In this document: piece by piece, positions 26,651-35,091 of the stretch
How the letters are laid out: the number at the start of each line of letters is the position of its first letter
How positions within the stretch are numbered: the stretch's first letter is position 1
NCBI GenBank assembly: GCA_000403255.2
Contig: KE159592.1
Location: forward strand, 380,935 to 444,934
Length of the DNA: 64,000 nucleotides
Direction: 5' to 3'
DNA from: Lachnospiraceae bacterium 3-1
GTDB lineage: Bacteria > Bacillota > Clostridia > Lachnospirales > Lachnospiraceae
The notes under the pieces: generated by a model
What the model was told of the DNA's origin: nothing
The model's database searches: none
Seen by the model: the letters and a program-made list of their open reading frames with translations, nothing else
Position numbers and translations under genes: made by a program

Positions 26651-29600
26651 CTACTTACTGATCTGCCTGATCAGCGCATCCGCAAGCCGTTCTGTCTCTT
26701 CAACATCTAAGTTTGTCACTGCCTCTGCAAGTTTTTTGATGTTTTGTTTTATTTCTTCTGGATATTCGTATAACCTCAATTGGCTCACAGACTGGTCTGC
26801 CTGGTCAATATCCATCTCCTGCATACTAAACCGTACCATTTCCACAAGCGCCTGTACCACTGAATCATCTGCCGTTTCTGTGCCGACTGTATCTTCGATT
26901 CCAAAAACACCCTGTAATTTCTGTTGATAACTACGCCACTCTTCTAAAAATGTTCCCGTCAAGGATAAAATCAGATCTATTTTACCATCTTTTGCAGCAT
27001 ATTCCAATAATTTTGCAAGACCCGCCAAAGGAACAATTCCAATGGTTGCCGCAAGGCTTTTCATGGCATGTACCTGAATCCGGTACTGTTCTAGCTGCTC
27101 TGGCTCTGCTATCTGCTCAAGGGCAAGCTCCAAGTGTTCCGCCGCAAACTCAATCTGACCATAAAACTCTTTGACCGTATATTCTAATAATTCCATATCT
27201 GGCAAATGCAGCCAGGCATAATTCCAATCCAGACCATCCACCTGGGGAAGCTTCTCCAAAGAATCTCCTGCCCCATCTGCGGCTGCCTGCTGCAAATCTT
27301 CTTGTGTCTCACTGACGGAAACCTCCTGTAGCATATCCTCTGGCAGCATTTCTTTTATCATATTTTCAAGCTTCTCTGGTACAATCGGCTTGGATAAAAA
27401 TTCATCAAATCCTTCGGATAAGTACCTTTCCTTTGCTCCTGATACTGCGTTGGCTGTCAGAACAATAATGGGAGCGCTCTCACAGGGACAGTCTGGCATC
27501 TCTTTGATGCGATGGAGGGTTTCAATTCCGTCCATTTCAGGCATCATATGATCCAGGAAAATCAAATCATACTGGTTCTTTTCCACCAATTCCAAACATT
27601 CCATGCCGCTTGCCGCCTCTGTAACCTGAACCTGTGTTTCCTTTATTAGATTTCGGAATACTTTACGATTCACCCCATTATCATCTACCACAAGTATTTT
27701 TGCATCTGGCGCCAAAAGCCTCGTGCTATAGCTGTAATTTTCCGTTATCTGACGCACCCTGGATTCAAAATCTCCAATGGGTGTATGATCTACTACCTGT
27801 TGTTCCAGCTCAAAATAAAATTTGGATCCCTTTCCATAAATACTTTCCATTTGCAATTTGCTTCCTAACAATGCAAGAAGCTGGATGGTGATACTCATAC
27901 CAAGACCAGTGCCTTCAATATTGCGGTTCCTGTCCTCTTCAATCCGTTCAAATTCCGCAGACAATTTGGGCAAATCCTCTTCTTTGATACCAATGCCCGT
28001 ATCTTCCACCTCAAACCGCAGCCGTGCCGTATTTTTGGTCTCCTGTGCTTTCACCCGCAGCCATATAGTTCCCTCATGGGTATACTTCACCGCATTTGTA
28101 AGAATATTGGTTAATATCTGGCGAACACGCACATCATCCCCATACAGCCGGGAAGGAATGGCATGATCCACTTCCACACGAAAGTCAAGATTTTTGCTTT
28201 CTGCCCGCTGTGAAGTCATATTCGACAAATCATGTATCATACTGCTCACATCATATTCTACAGGCACAATCTCCATTTTCCCGGAATCAATTTTGGAAAA
28301 ATCAAGAATATCATTAATCAAAGAGAGTAATGTCTGCCCTGCCAAATAGATATCCATGGCATAACTTCTGATATTTGCCTCCTTGGATTCCCGGAGAATC
28401 ATTTCATCCATGCCAAGCACTGCATTAATGGGTGTACGAATCTCATGTGACATATGAGCTAGAAACTTTCCCTTAGACTCATTGGCCGCCAATGCTTCAT
28501 GTCTTGCGGCATCTGCATCTTTTTTGGCCTGAACCAACTGGGTATTCTGTTGCTCTACTTCTTTCACTTTCTCTTTCAGAAGGCGGGCGCCTCTCTCTGC
28601 ATTGGACCGATACTCCTTGGAAATCTGAAAAACATGAAGAATAGCCATCATAATGCTGAAAGCTGTCATGGTATATTGGCTGATTTTATTAAAATGGGCA
28701 CTGTCAAAAAAAATGTTCATAAACACATTTGCAAATTCTCCTGTTATCAGTACAAGCATGGACAAAGCCGCCAGCAAAGTCCTATGGCTTCTGTTGTGAT
28801 AATCAAACTGAATCAGACTCACAATGGCAACAATACTCACCACAGCCATTGCAACAGCAGATAGCCCTATCATATCCACCATATTTCGGATTCCAAATAC
28901 CTGCAAAAGGATCTGCCCTACTGCATTGATCTGTACACACCCAAGCAGCAGCGAAAAGCGGCGTGAATATATCCCGTGAAAATTCCGTTCAAAATACAAA
29001 GCAATAAATAATGGCAGCAGCAGCACTAAATATTCCTGCATTTCATATGCTTCATGCACCTCATAAAACAGGCTCAAGATATCTGTCCCAATAAAATAAT
29101 AGATGCCAGCAGCCAAATCTGCCAGACCTAAAAACAGCTCTCCTCGTGTTGGCTGATTGGTGCGCCGCCGGATCAGTGCAAGCATAAACATAATAATGGC
29201 CATAATTATAATTAGCAGACAGCTGACAATCTCAAAGATATTTTCTCCCATTCCTATCAGCACCATATTATGTATTACAATACCAGTATCCTCGAACACG
29301 ATTGTTGTATTTGGATGTACCGGAATGAACACGATCCGCAGCTCCCCCGTTTGAAACTTCCTGGGAATGGCCACAAGATGCTCCTTCTCGCTGGAAAACT
29401 CTTCAACCATACCAAGCTGTCCTACCCCATACTGATAAATCATTTTCCCATCCAGCATCACGCAGACAGCAGAATTTGTAGAAGAAAATTTCAACGTTGT
29501 TCCCGCGTAATTCTCTAACAGAATATTTTGAAAAATAATGAACTCCTCTTCCTGGCTCTCCCTTGTATAGGGCAATTCCACTTTTTGGCTCTCATTGTTT

Positions 29601-29830
29601 TCCAATGCATCTTCTATCCATTTCCAGACTCTTTCCTCGCTTTGACTTTCTGCATCTGTTCCTTTGGCGCCTTCTAAGGCAACCATGCCCCAGCCATCAC
29701 CGAAATAATATTCTATCTGTTCTGAAAAATCAGACAGCTCTTCCTCTTCCCGAAACTGAACCAGCGCAACCACCATAGCAACCAATACAAAAAGTATTGA
29801 AATCCCCACTAATTTTCTTAAATTTTTCAT
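26651..29830 (-). CDS. Hybrid sensor histidine kinase (7TM sensor, HisKA, HATPase, REC, HPt)
   Basis: A 1059-residue membrane kinase. A first helix (residues 5-25) leads to an extracytoplasmic domain of about 200 residues, then a block of seven helices (about 215-420), a coiled coil, HisKA with His near 462 in AHMSHEIRTPINAVLGMDEM, HATPase with GTGLGMSIT near 645, a receiver with DLIFLDHMMPEMDG near 758 and a C-terminal HPt with VHAMKSLAATIG near 920. This matches a 7TM-DISM-like sensor feeding a phosphorelay whose final receiver is probably the adjacent two-REC protein. I start at ATG 29830 (AAGG nine bases before), which places a hydrophobic segment at the N-terminus. The ligand is unknown. 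Confidence 0.9.
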   Translation of the reverse strand: MKNLRKLVGISILFVLVAMVVALVQFREEEELSDFSEQIEYYFGDGWGMVALEGAKGTDAESQSEERVWKWIEDALENNESQKVELPYTRESQEEEFIIFQNILLENYAGTTLKFSSTNSAVCVMLDGKMIYQYGVGQLGMVEEFSSEKEHLVAIPRKFQTGELRIVFIPVHPNTTIVFEDTGIVIHNMVLIGMGENIFEIVSCLLIIIMAIIMFMLALIRRRTNQPTRGELFLGLADLAAGIYYFIGTDILSLFYEVHEAYEMQEYLVLLLPLFIALYFERNFHGIYSRRFSLLLGCVQINAVGQILLQVFGIRNMVDMIGLSAVAMAVVSIVAIVSLIQFDYHNRSHRTLLAALSMLVLITGEFANVFMNIFFDSAHFNKISQYTMTAFSIMMAILHVFQISKEYRSNAERGARLLKEKVKEVEQQNTQLVQAKKDADAARHEALAANESKGKFLAHMSHEIRTPINAVLGMDEMILRESKEANIRSYAMDIYLAGQTLLSLINDILDFSKIDSGKMEIVPVEYDVSSMIHDLSNMTSQRAESKNLDFRVEVDHAIPSRLYGDDVRVRQILTNILTNAVKYTHEGTIWLRVKAQETKNTARLRFEVEDTGIGIKEEDLPKLSAEFERIEEDRNRNIEGTGLGMSITIQLLALLGSKLQMESIYGKGSKFYFELEQQVVDHTPIGDFESRVRQITENYSYSTRLLAPDAKILVVDDNGVNRKVFRNLIKETQVQVTEAASGMECLELVEKNQYDLIFLDHMMPEMDGIETLHRIKEMPDCPCESAPIIVLTANAVSGAKERYLSEGFDEFLSKPIVPEKLENMIKEMLPEDMLQEVSVSETQEDLQQAAADGAGDSLEKLPQVDGLDWNYAWLHLPDMELLEYTVKEFYGQIEFAAEHLELALEQIAEPEQLEQYRIQVHAMKSLAATIGIVPLAGLAKLLEYAAKDGKIDLILSLTGTFLEEWRSYQQKLQGVFGIEDTVGTETADDSVVQALVEMVRFSMQEMDIDQADQSVSQLRLYEYPEEIKQNIKKLAEAVTNLDVEETERLADALIRQISK

Positions 29831-29914
29831 CCCATTGAAACCTTCTACCCTTTTTTCATGATATAAAAGCAGTATAACATTTCCTGAATCATAAAGCAAT
29901 ATTCCAATCACCGC

Positions 29915-29941
29915 ACCATTTTTCTTCTTTATCATATTGTA
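29915..29941 (+). promoter_or_regulatory. possible sigma-K-type promoter of cotJABC
   Basis: An AC dinucleotide at 29915, 16 bases, then CATATTGTA at 29933-29941 fits the late mother-cell sigma-K pattern (AC, 16-17 bases, CATAnnnTA). The start codon of cotJA is 35 bp downstream. The motif is short and can arise by chance. Confidence 0.35.
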
Positions 29942-29975
29942 TAAAAAGTAAAAGAAAAAAGAGAGGATTACCATT

Positions 29976-30482
29976 ATGGCTAATTATCATACAACATCTG
30001 ACTGCGGCTGCAGCCAGAATATGCCACCGCATCCAATGCCTGAAAAGCCCTGCCCGGAACAAATGCCAAGAGAGCAAATGGCTCAAAAGTCTTGTCCAGC
30101 AGATATGTCAAGAAGACAGATGATGCAAAAACCTTACTCTGCTTCCATGCCAAGAAGACAGATGATGCAAAAGCCTTGCCCAGCAGATATGTCAAGGCCA
30201 CAAATGATGCAAAAGCCTTGTCCGGCAGATATGCCAAGACCACAGATGATACAAAAGCCTTGTCCAGCAGATATGCCAAGACCACAAATGCCAAGCTGTC
30301 CTTCTATGCCTGAAAGATGTTCTGATAAATCAGATCCATTATCCGATCTGCCTATTGCAATGGCATACGTTCCATGGCAGTTTTTCCGGGAAACATTTGA
30401 ACTGGATAAAGCATTCCAATGCGGAACGATTTTCCCAGAATTAAGTAAACCGTTTTTAGGGAAAGGAGGCTGCCCAAAATGA
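29976..30482 (+). CDS. cotJA: Spore coat protein CotJA with expanded 14-residue repeats
   Basis: CotJA is a small coat-associated protein made with CotJB and CotJC in the mother cell. The recognisable CotJA end lies at residues 125-165 (LPIAMAYVPWQFFRETFELD, then FPELSKPF). In B. subtilis the protein is about 80 residues; here it is 168 because a Met/Pro/Gln/Lys/Cys-rich N-terminal extension of repeated 14-residue units (positions 30-105) has been added. Cysteines occur in most units, so cross-linking in the coat is plausible. The start has GAGAGG eight bases upstream. The stop overlaps cotJB by 4 bp. Confidence 0.9.
   Translation: MANYHTTSDCGCSQNMPPHPMPEKPCPEQMPREQMAQKSCPADMSRRQMMQKPYSASMPRRQMMQKPCPADMSRPQMMQKPCPADMPRPQMIQKPCPADMPRPQMPSCPSMPERCSDKSDPLSDLPIAMAYVPWQFFRETFELDKAFQCGTIFPELSKPFLGKGGCPK
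30063..30290 (+). repeat. 42-bp tandem repeat inside cotJA
   Basis: Five full units and a partial sixth encode the 14-residue pattern MPRPQMMQKPCPAD with small changes (for example MPREQMAQKSCPAD first and MPRPQMIQKPCPAD fifth). The later three units are nearly identical, indicating recent duplication. Copy number probably varies between strains. Confidence 0.92.
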
Positions 30483-30745
30483 AAGGAAATCAAATGGAAC
30501 AAATGAAATTATTCCAATGGATTAATATGGTAAGCTTTGCAGTAAACGATATCGTTCTGTATCTTGACACACATCCCATGGATCAAGAAGCCATTGCCTA
30601 TTTCAACCACTTCCGGGAAGTACGCACCAATGCTTTAAAAGAATATGAAAATTGCTATGGCCCCCTTACCATTGATACTGCAAAACCGGAACAACAATGG
30701 CTGTGGTCCATGCAGCCTATGCCCTGGGAAGGAGGGACCTGTTAA
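30479..30745 (+). CDS. cotJB: Spore coat protein CotJB
   Basis: An 88-residue CotJB, with the typical WINMVSFAVNDIVLYLDTHP segment and the end WLWSMQPMPWEGG. It is needed with CotJA for CotJC assembly into the inner coat. The start codon overlaps the cotJA stop (ATGA) and AAAGGAGG precedes it. Its stop overlaps the next start (TAATG). All three are thus translationally coupled. Confidence 0.95.
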   Translation: MKGNQMEQMKLFQWINMVSFAVNDIVLYLDTHPMDQEAIAYFNHFREVRTNALKEYENCYGPLTIDTAKPEQQWLWSMQPMPWEGGTC

Positions 30746-31347
30746 TGTGGAATTATGAAAAACGACTGCAATACCCAGTAAACATTACCCAGACAAATCC
30801 TCAGATTGCCCAGGTAATTATCAGCCAGTTCGGAGGCCCTGATGGGGAATTATCTGCTTCTATGCGGTATCTGTCCCAACGCTATACCATGCCTTATCGG
30901 GAAGTTGCGGGGCTGTTAACCGATATCGGTACAGAAGAACTGGCCCATATGGAAATGATCTGCACCATTGTCTACCAGTTGACCAAAGACCTTTCTCCAG
31001 AAGAAATCAAAGCTTCCGGTTTTGATAAATATTATGTAGACCACACATTGGCACTATGGCCACAGGCTGCTGGAGGAATTCCCTTCAATGCCTGTGAATT
31101 CCAATCCAAAGGCGATCCTATTACAGATTTAACCGAAGATTTGGCAGCAGAACAGAAAGCCCGCAGCACCTATGACAACATTCTGCGTCTGGTAAAGGAT
31201 CAGGAAGTTGCAGACCCAATCCGGTTCCTACGCGCTCGGGAAATTGTTCACTTCCAGCGTTTCGGTGAAGGGCTGCGTATTGTTCAAGATCATCTTGACT
31301 CAAAGAATTTCTATGCAGCTAACCCAGCATTTGACTGTAGAAAATAA
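30745..31347 (+). CDS. cotJC: Spore coat protein CotJC (manganese catalase family)
   Basis: A 200-residue ferritin-like four-helix protein related to manganese catalases. Metal-ligand motifs are visible: YREVAGLLTDIGTEELAHME in the first half, ending in the ExxH pair, and DLAAEQKARSTYDNIL plus RAREIVHFQRFGEGL in the second. It probably removes peroxide at the spore surface. I start at ATG 30745, which overlaps the cotJB stop; an in-frame ATG 48 bp earlier lies inside cotJB and adds residues foreign to the family. A strong terminator follows at 31426. Confidence 0.95.
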   Translation: MWNYEKRLQYPVNITQTNPQIAQVIISQFGGPDGELSASMRYLSQRYTMPYREVAGLLTDIGTEELAHMEMICTIVYQLTKDLSPEEIKASGFDKYYVDHTLALWPQAAGGIPFNACEFQSKGDPITDLTEDLAAEQKARSTYDNILRLVKDQEVADPIRFLRAREIVHFQRFGEGLRIVQDHLDSKNFYAANPAFDCRK

Positions 31348-31425
31348 GAAAAAAGATATTCTATGAAATTTCCCTTATCTATACCACCTGCTTTTGCACC
31401 TTACAAAAACAGGCAAACTTAAGCG

Positions 31426-31462
31426 AAGGGGAAATCGACATTAGCCGATTTCCCCTTTTTTC
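31426..31462 (+). terminator. terminator of the cotJ operon
   Basis: A perfect 12-bp stem AAGGGGAAATCG with an 8-base loop, followed by TTTTTTC, about 80 bp after the cotJC stop. Confidence 0.92.
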
Positions 31463-31516
31463 TTCTATAGGAAAGACCTTACCACGCTAAAGCGTGAAAG
31501 TATCCTTCCTATAGAA
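31463..31516. repeat. palindromic repeat element, copy 1
   Basis: A 54-bp imperfect palindrome. The outer arms are TTCTATAGGAAAGA and its mirror, and in the centre CACGCTAAAGCGTG forms a second hairpin. The same core (GGAAAGACCTT...CACG...TGAAAGT) recurs at 31608 and 55692. Confidence 0.85.
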
Positions 31517-31535
31517 TAAAAAAGCTCTTATCGCA

Positions 31536-31603
31536 CTGCGGCGGGCATGAAATCTGTCGCAAAGCGACCCGCCGCAGGCGGAGAATCCTGCAAAGCAGGA
31601 TTC
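31536..31603. repeat. compound GC-rich hairpins
   Basis: CTGCGGCGGG at 31536-31545 pairs perfectly with CCCGCCGCAG at 31568-31577; the loop contains a small hairpin TCGCAAAGCGA. A second perfect hairpin (GAATCCTG, AAAG, partner) is at 31583-31603. These are GC-rich islands in AT-rich DNA. From 31668 to 31808 further short inverted repeats (such as GCCC/GGGC) occur but no gene. Confidence 0.75.
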
Positions 31604-31607
31604 TTTC

Positions 31608-31667
31608 TTGTCTTATAGGAAAGACCTTGTCACGCTAATGCATGAAAGTGTCTTTCCTATAAGACAA
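31608..31667. repeat. palindromic repeat element, copy 2
   Basis: A 60-bp palindrome with outer arms TTGTCTTATAGGAAAGAC and mirror, and a centre TTGTCACGCTAATGCATGAAA. Same family as copies at 31463 and 55692; the outer arms differ in sequence but stay complementary, a sign that the folded form matters. Confidence 0.85.
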
Positions 31668-31808
31668 AAAATAATATGCACACTCGCACAGGAGGTAAAA
31701 TATTGCTTCGCAATTGTGCTCGGCGCAGCAAAATGTCCAAGCCCCTCATGAGTGAGGGGGAGGGGAGCCCCAATGGGCTTGCCCACTTTGTTCCTTCTTT
31801 TCCTTTTA

Positions 31809-34800
31809 TTATTTGTTTACTTTCACTGTCACTTTTTTGTACCATCCATTCTGAGCAATGCAGTATACCGTACAGCTTCCGCGTTTTTTCCCGGTAATGA
31901 TCCCTTGATTGGAAACCTTTACAACAGACGGATTAGATGAAACATAACGCACCTTTTTTCCCGTTTTATTTAATTTCCTGCCTGTCACTTCCACACGAAG
32001 ACGAACCTTCTTACGAAGCTTCACATTCACACGCGTCTTCTTTACCACTATCTTTGAAGGATTACCATATTTCCCACCCATCGTTGTACTGTAGACTGGT
32101 AGGGACTGGGCCAATATAATTCTCTTCTTTCCAACTTTTTTATACGCTTTGACATAATACTTATATGACTTTCCCTTTTTTAACTTTTTATGCTTCCACG
32201 TACCTGACTTTTTGCTAACCGTCTGGAGACGTTTATATTTTCTATTGGATTCTGCTCCATATATTTCATATCCATCGGCCGACTTCACAGAATTCCAACG
32301 AATCGTATGTGAAGTTTTTGTAGAAGATACTCTGCAAAGAAGCAATTTGGGAGTTGTATCCTTCTTATCAGTTTCAGTATCTGGCTCTTCTGGCTGTTGG
32401 GAACCTGTATCTCCTGGCTTAGAATCGGTACTTCCTGGTGCCTCTGGCCGTTGGGAATCTGTATTTTCTGGTAATTCTGGCTTAGAATCACTATTTCCTG
32501 GCTGTTGAGGGCCTGTACCCCCTGGCTTAGAATCACTACTTTCTGGCTGTTGAGGGCCTGTATCTCCTGGTGATTCAAGATCGCTATCTCCTGGCTTTCC
32601 AGGCTGTTGGGAACCTGTATCTCCTGGTAGCTCTGGCTTCTCAGAATCCGTATCTCCTGGCTTAATTTCCGGTTCTGATGGCTCTATCGGCGGCGAACCA
32701 GCATCATAAATAGATTCCCTAAAATCCTCTGTCTGAAATAAATACCCCTTAAATATTTCCTGTTTCAGACGTTCTACCTCGGTTGCCTGTGCACGGATAT
32801 TATTGGCTCCGCTTGGCAATACATTCACATTTACTAAATCACTTTCGACTGCCTCCTGCATCAACAGACGCAATTCCTCAAAATTATGGATGGTGACCGA
32901 CTGGTCTTTCCACATAATAGTGACGGGCTTTAATTCATTGAGCTTTTCTATCCTTCTTTGGAACATCCCTTTCTTAAAATCAGCCATTGTCTCATAGCTG
33001 CCACCAAATATTTTCTTTAACACATATTGATCCGATAAAATGGCCTGCTCTGATTTCGCCGATTCTTTATACTGATTCGATATATAGGGAACCATACCGC
33101 CGTAATATCCATATTCCCCAAGCAGCTCAAAAGCCTGCCGGCGTATCATGATATCACCACTGACCCCACAATCATTCTGCACCCCAGCGTAATTAGCAGT
33201 AAAGAGCGGTACCACATAATATCCATTTCTCGCTACCGTTCCTGTTGTTTGCGTTCCATTTACTTCGTAGCGAGATGCAATAATGCTTTCACGAATCAGA
33301 TCGTCAATCGTATTCAGCTTCTCCGCCTCATCCAAGGTCAATGTCCGAACTGAATCCAGATTATGCTTTGAACCTGCCTCGCCTTGATTATACCTTGTCT
33401 CTGGATCTTCGATCTGTTCAAGCTTATGAAACCATTTCATTTTTTCTTCTGCACTTTTTGAAAGCACAACATCTGCTTCTGCATAATCCAAGGTATAAAT
33501 GACGTCCAAAATACCACTCATATAGCTCTGCAGATCTGTGTCATCCTCAAACCTCTCGGGCGCACCATTATGATACCGATCGCTGACTGCTAGACGGTCA
33601 TAAATCAAATTCAGATTAAAAGCAGGTGGATCATTGAGTTCATAAGGCTCAAACATTCCCCTTGTATAAACCTCTGCCAACATGCCATCCCTTGCGCCAT
33701 ACCCATTGAGCATTAACTCCGAAACAAGCATATGTGTCAGCTCATGGGCATACGTTGCAAACCCTCGTTCTGTCAATGCTTTTGATACATAGTAACGAAT
33801 ACGTGTACCCTCCGCCACACCATCTGCAAACATATACGTACCATACAGATTTAAAGGCGTGAAAAATTCTTTGACACCCTGGGCTGCATTTTTTCCAAAT
33901 TTATCCGACCATTGAACTGTGGTATCTGGGTCAATCCGCAAACTGTCCAAAACAGTACGATTAGATGAAAGCAACCCTTTCTTTTCCGGTTTTGCGATCC
34001 GATACCAAACATCAATAAAAGCCTTTTGTTGGTTAGCCGCCTGCTCCAACTGCTGTTGAAATTTTTCACGCAATTCACTATAGCGTGCTGGATCGGCCTC
34101 TTTCAAATTTCTGTCTATGTAACAATCCACGATCCCATATGTGATCGTAGCAGGATTGGCAATCACATAAACGCTATCCTCTGACACAGTAAGCAGCGGT
34201 AAAATATAGGCACGGGAAACTGCATCATCATACAGTCTTTTGTATATTCCAGTCCCTTTGCCATCCCAGGCAGACGATTTCTCCAGGATATACGCAGGGC
34301 TCTCCTGTACAAACCACTCGTTCATCGGTGTATCTGGTATCCATTTTTGCCTGCTTTCTTCCAAAAAGCTCTCCAACGTTCCAGCAGAAGTAACTGACCA
34401 AAACAATTTTCTATACCCAAAAACATTGGCATTATTCGAAATTTTTAATGTATCGCCTCCGGCGCCTCCAATCTGTATCAACCAATCCAAAACATCTACG
34501 GTAACCCCATAAGAACCTGGCTCATAAAGGAGAACGTCTTTCATATTATGTTCTCCCATATTAAAATCATAGAGCCGCTCCAGATAGGTAAGCCCCAGTA
34601 ACACTTTTTCTTTATTCTGTAATATCTTATCTGTAAAAAAAGCTGCTCCTTTACTTTCTGCACCAACAGTACTGTCAACCACTCGCCTAATGATTTCTCC
34701 TATATCCGTCTGTACTCTCGCAAATGCCTCCTCGAAAGACATAACCTTCACATTGTCCTGATTCAATTCCCTTATGGCTTGTTCATCTGTGATATCTGCA

Positions 34801-35042
34801 GGACTCTTCCCCTCACGCCTAGCAATCTCTGTTTTCTTATTCAACTTTTCCGTTGCAGAATATCTAGATGGCGCCAATAATTTTCCGATAGCCTCATTGG
34901 TTTCATAGTCAATTGCCTGTAACTCTTTGATCGTATTTTTACTAACTGTTTCTCCGCAACTGGCGGCTGAAGCAGTCATCGCTGGAACAAACAGAGCCAT
35001 CATAATAATGACCAAAATTGCTGCTGTGCTAACCTTTTTCAT
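31809..35042 (-). CDS. Secreted M26/Zmp-like zinc metalloprotease with Fn3-like and Big2-like domains
   Basis: A 1077-residue exported protein with a signal peptide ending near ASA (residue 26). The protease core has the zinc motif HELTH near residues 433-437, inside FATYAHELTHML, and NGYGARDGMLAEVYTRG about 15 residues later with the third ligand Glu. This resembles the Streptococcus IgA1 protease/ZmpB/ZmpC family (M26) as I remember it. After about residue 790 come a Pro/Asp/Gly/Ser/Gln linker, an Fn3-like domain (about 900-980) and a Lys-rich Big2-like domain at the end. There is no LPxTG motif, so it is free or wall-associated by charge. ATG 35042 follows GAGGAGGG. Likely substrates are host proteins, unproven. 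Confidence 0.8.
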   Translation of the reverse strand: MKKVSTAAILVIIMMALFVPAMTASAASCGETVSKNTIKELQAIDYETNEAIGKLLAPSRYSATEKLNKKTEIARREGKSPADITDEQAIRELNQDNVKVMSFEEAFARVQTDIGEIIRRVVDSTVGAESKGAAFFTDKILQNKEKVLLGLTYLERLYDFNMGEHNMKDVLLYEPGSYGVTVDVLDWLIQIGGAGGDTLKISNNANVFGYRKLFWSVTSAGTLESFLEESRQKWIPDTPMNEWFVQESPAYILEKSSAWDGKGTGIYKRLYDDAVSRAYILPLLTVSEDSVYVIANPATITYGIVDCYIDRNLKEADPARYSELREKFQQQLEQAANQQKAFIDVWYRIAKPEKKGLLSSNRTVLDSLRIDPDTTVQWSDKFGKNAAQGVKEFFTPLNLYGTYMFADGVAEGTRIRYYVSKALTERGFATYAHELTHMLVSELMLNGYGARDGMLAEVYTRGMFEPYELNDPPAFNLNLIYDRLAVSDRYHNGAPERFEDDTDLQSYMSGILDVIYTLDYAEADVVLSKSAEEKMKWFHKLEQIEDPETRYNQGEAGSKHNLDSVRTLTLDEAEKLNTIDDLIRESIIASRYEVNGTQTTGTVARNGYYVVPLFTANYAGVQNDCGVSGDIMIRRQAFELLGEYGYYGGMVPYISNQYKESAKSEQAILSDQYVLKKIFGGSYETMADFKKGMFQRRIEKLNELKPVTIMWKDQSVTIHNFEELRLLMQEAVESDLVNVNVLPSGANNIRAQATEVERLKQEIFKGYLFQTEDFRESIYDAGSPPIEPSEPEIKPGDTDSEKPELPGDTGSQQPGKPGDSDLESPGDTGPQQPESSDSKPGGTGPQQPGNSDSKPELPENTDSQRPEAPGSTDSKPGDTGSQQPEEPDTETDKKDTTPKLLLCRVSSTKTSHTIRWNSVKSADGYEIYGAESNRKYKRLQTVSKKSGTWKHKKLKKGKSYKYYVKAYKKVGKKRIILAQSLPVYSTTMGGKYGNPSKIVVKKTRVNVKLRKKVRLRVEVTGRKLNKTGKKVRYVSSNPSVVKVSNQGIITGKKRGSCTVYCIAQNGWYKKVTVKVNK
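32370..32675 (-). repeat. Pro/Asp/Gly/Ser/Gln repeat linker in the metalloprotease gene
   Basis: Irregular tandem copies of a unit encoding GDTGSQQPxxPGDSD-like segments (for example PGDTGSQQPGKPGDSDLES, PGGTGPQQPGNSDSKPE). It forms a flexible stalk between the catalytic part and the C-terminal domains. Slippage and copy-number change are likely. Confidence 0.8.
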
Positions 35043-35091
35043 CCGTCGCCCTCCTCTGATATCATTTTTAGAAATGAACAATATTTCCCTG

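Noticed and set aside
29831-29974. Longer start for the hybrid kinase
   Set aside because: The additional 48 residues include an AT-rich upstream region without a ribosome site; ATG 29830 gives a proper N-terminal membrane helix.
30063-30290. Repeats in cotJA considered as a CRISPR array
   Set aside because: The 42-bp units are directly adjacent without spacers and keep a reading frame; they encode a protein repeat.
32370-32675. Repeats in the protease gene considered as a minisatellite or CRISPR
   Set aside because: They are irregular, in frame, and encode a Pro/Gly/Asp linker.
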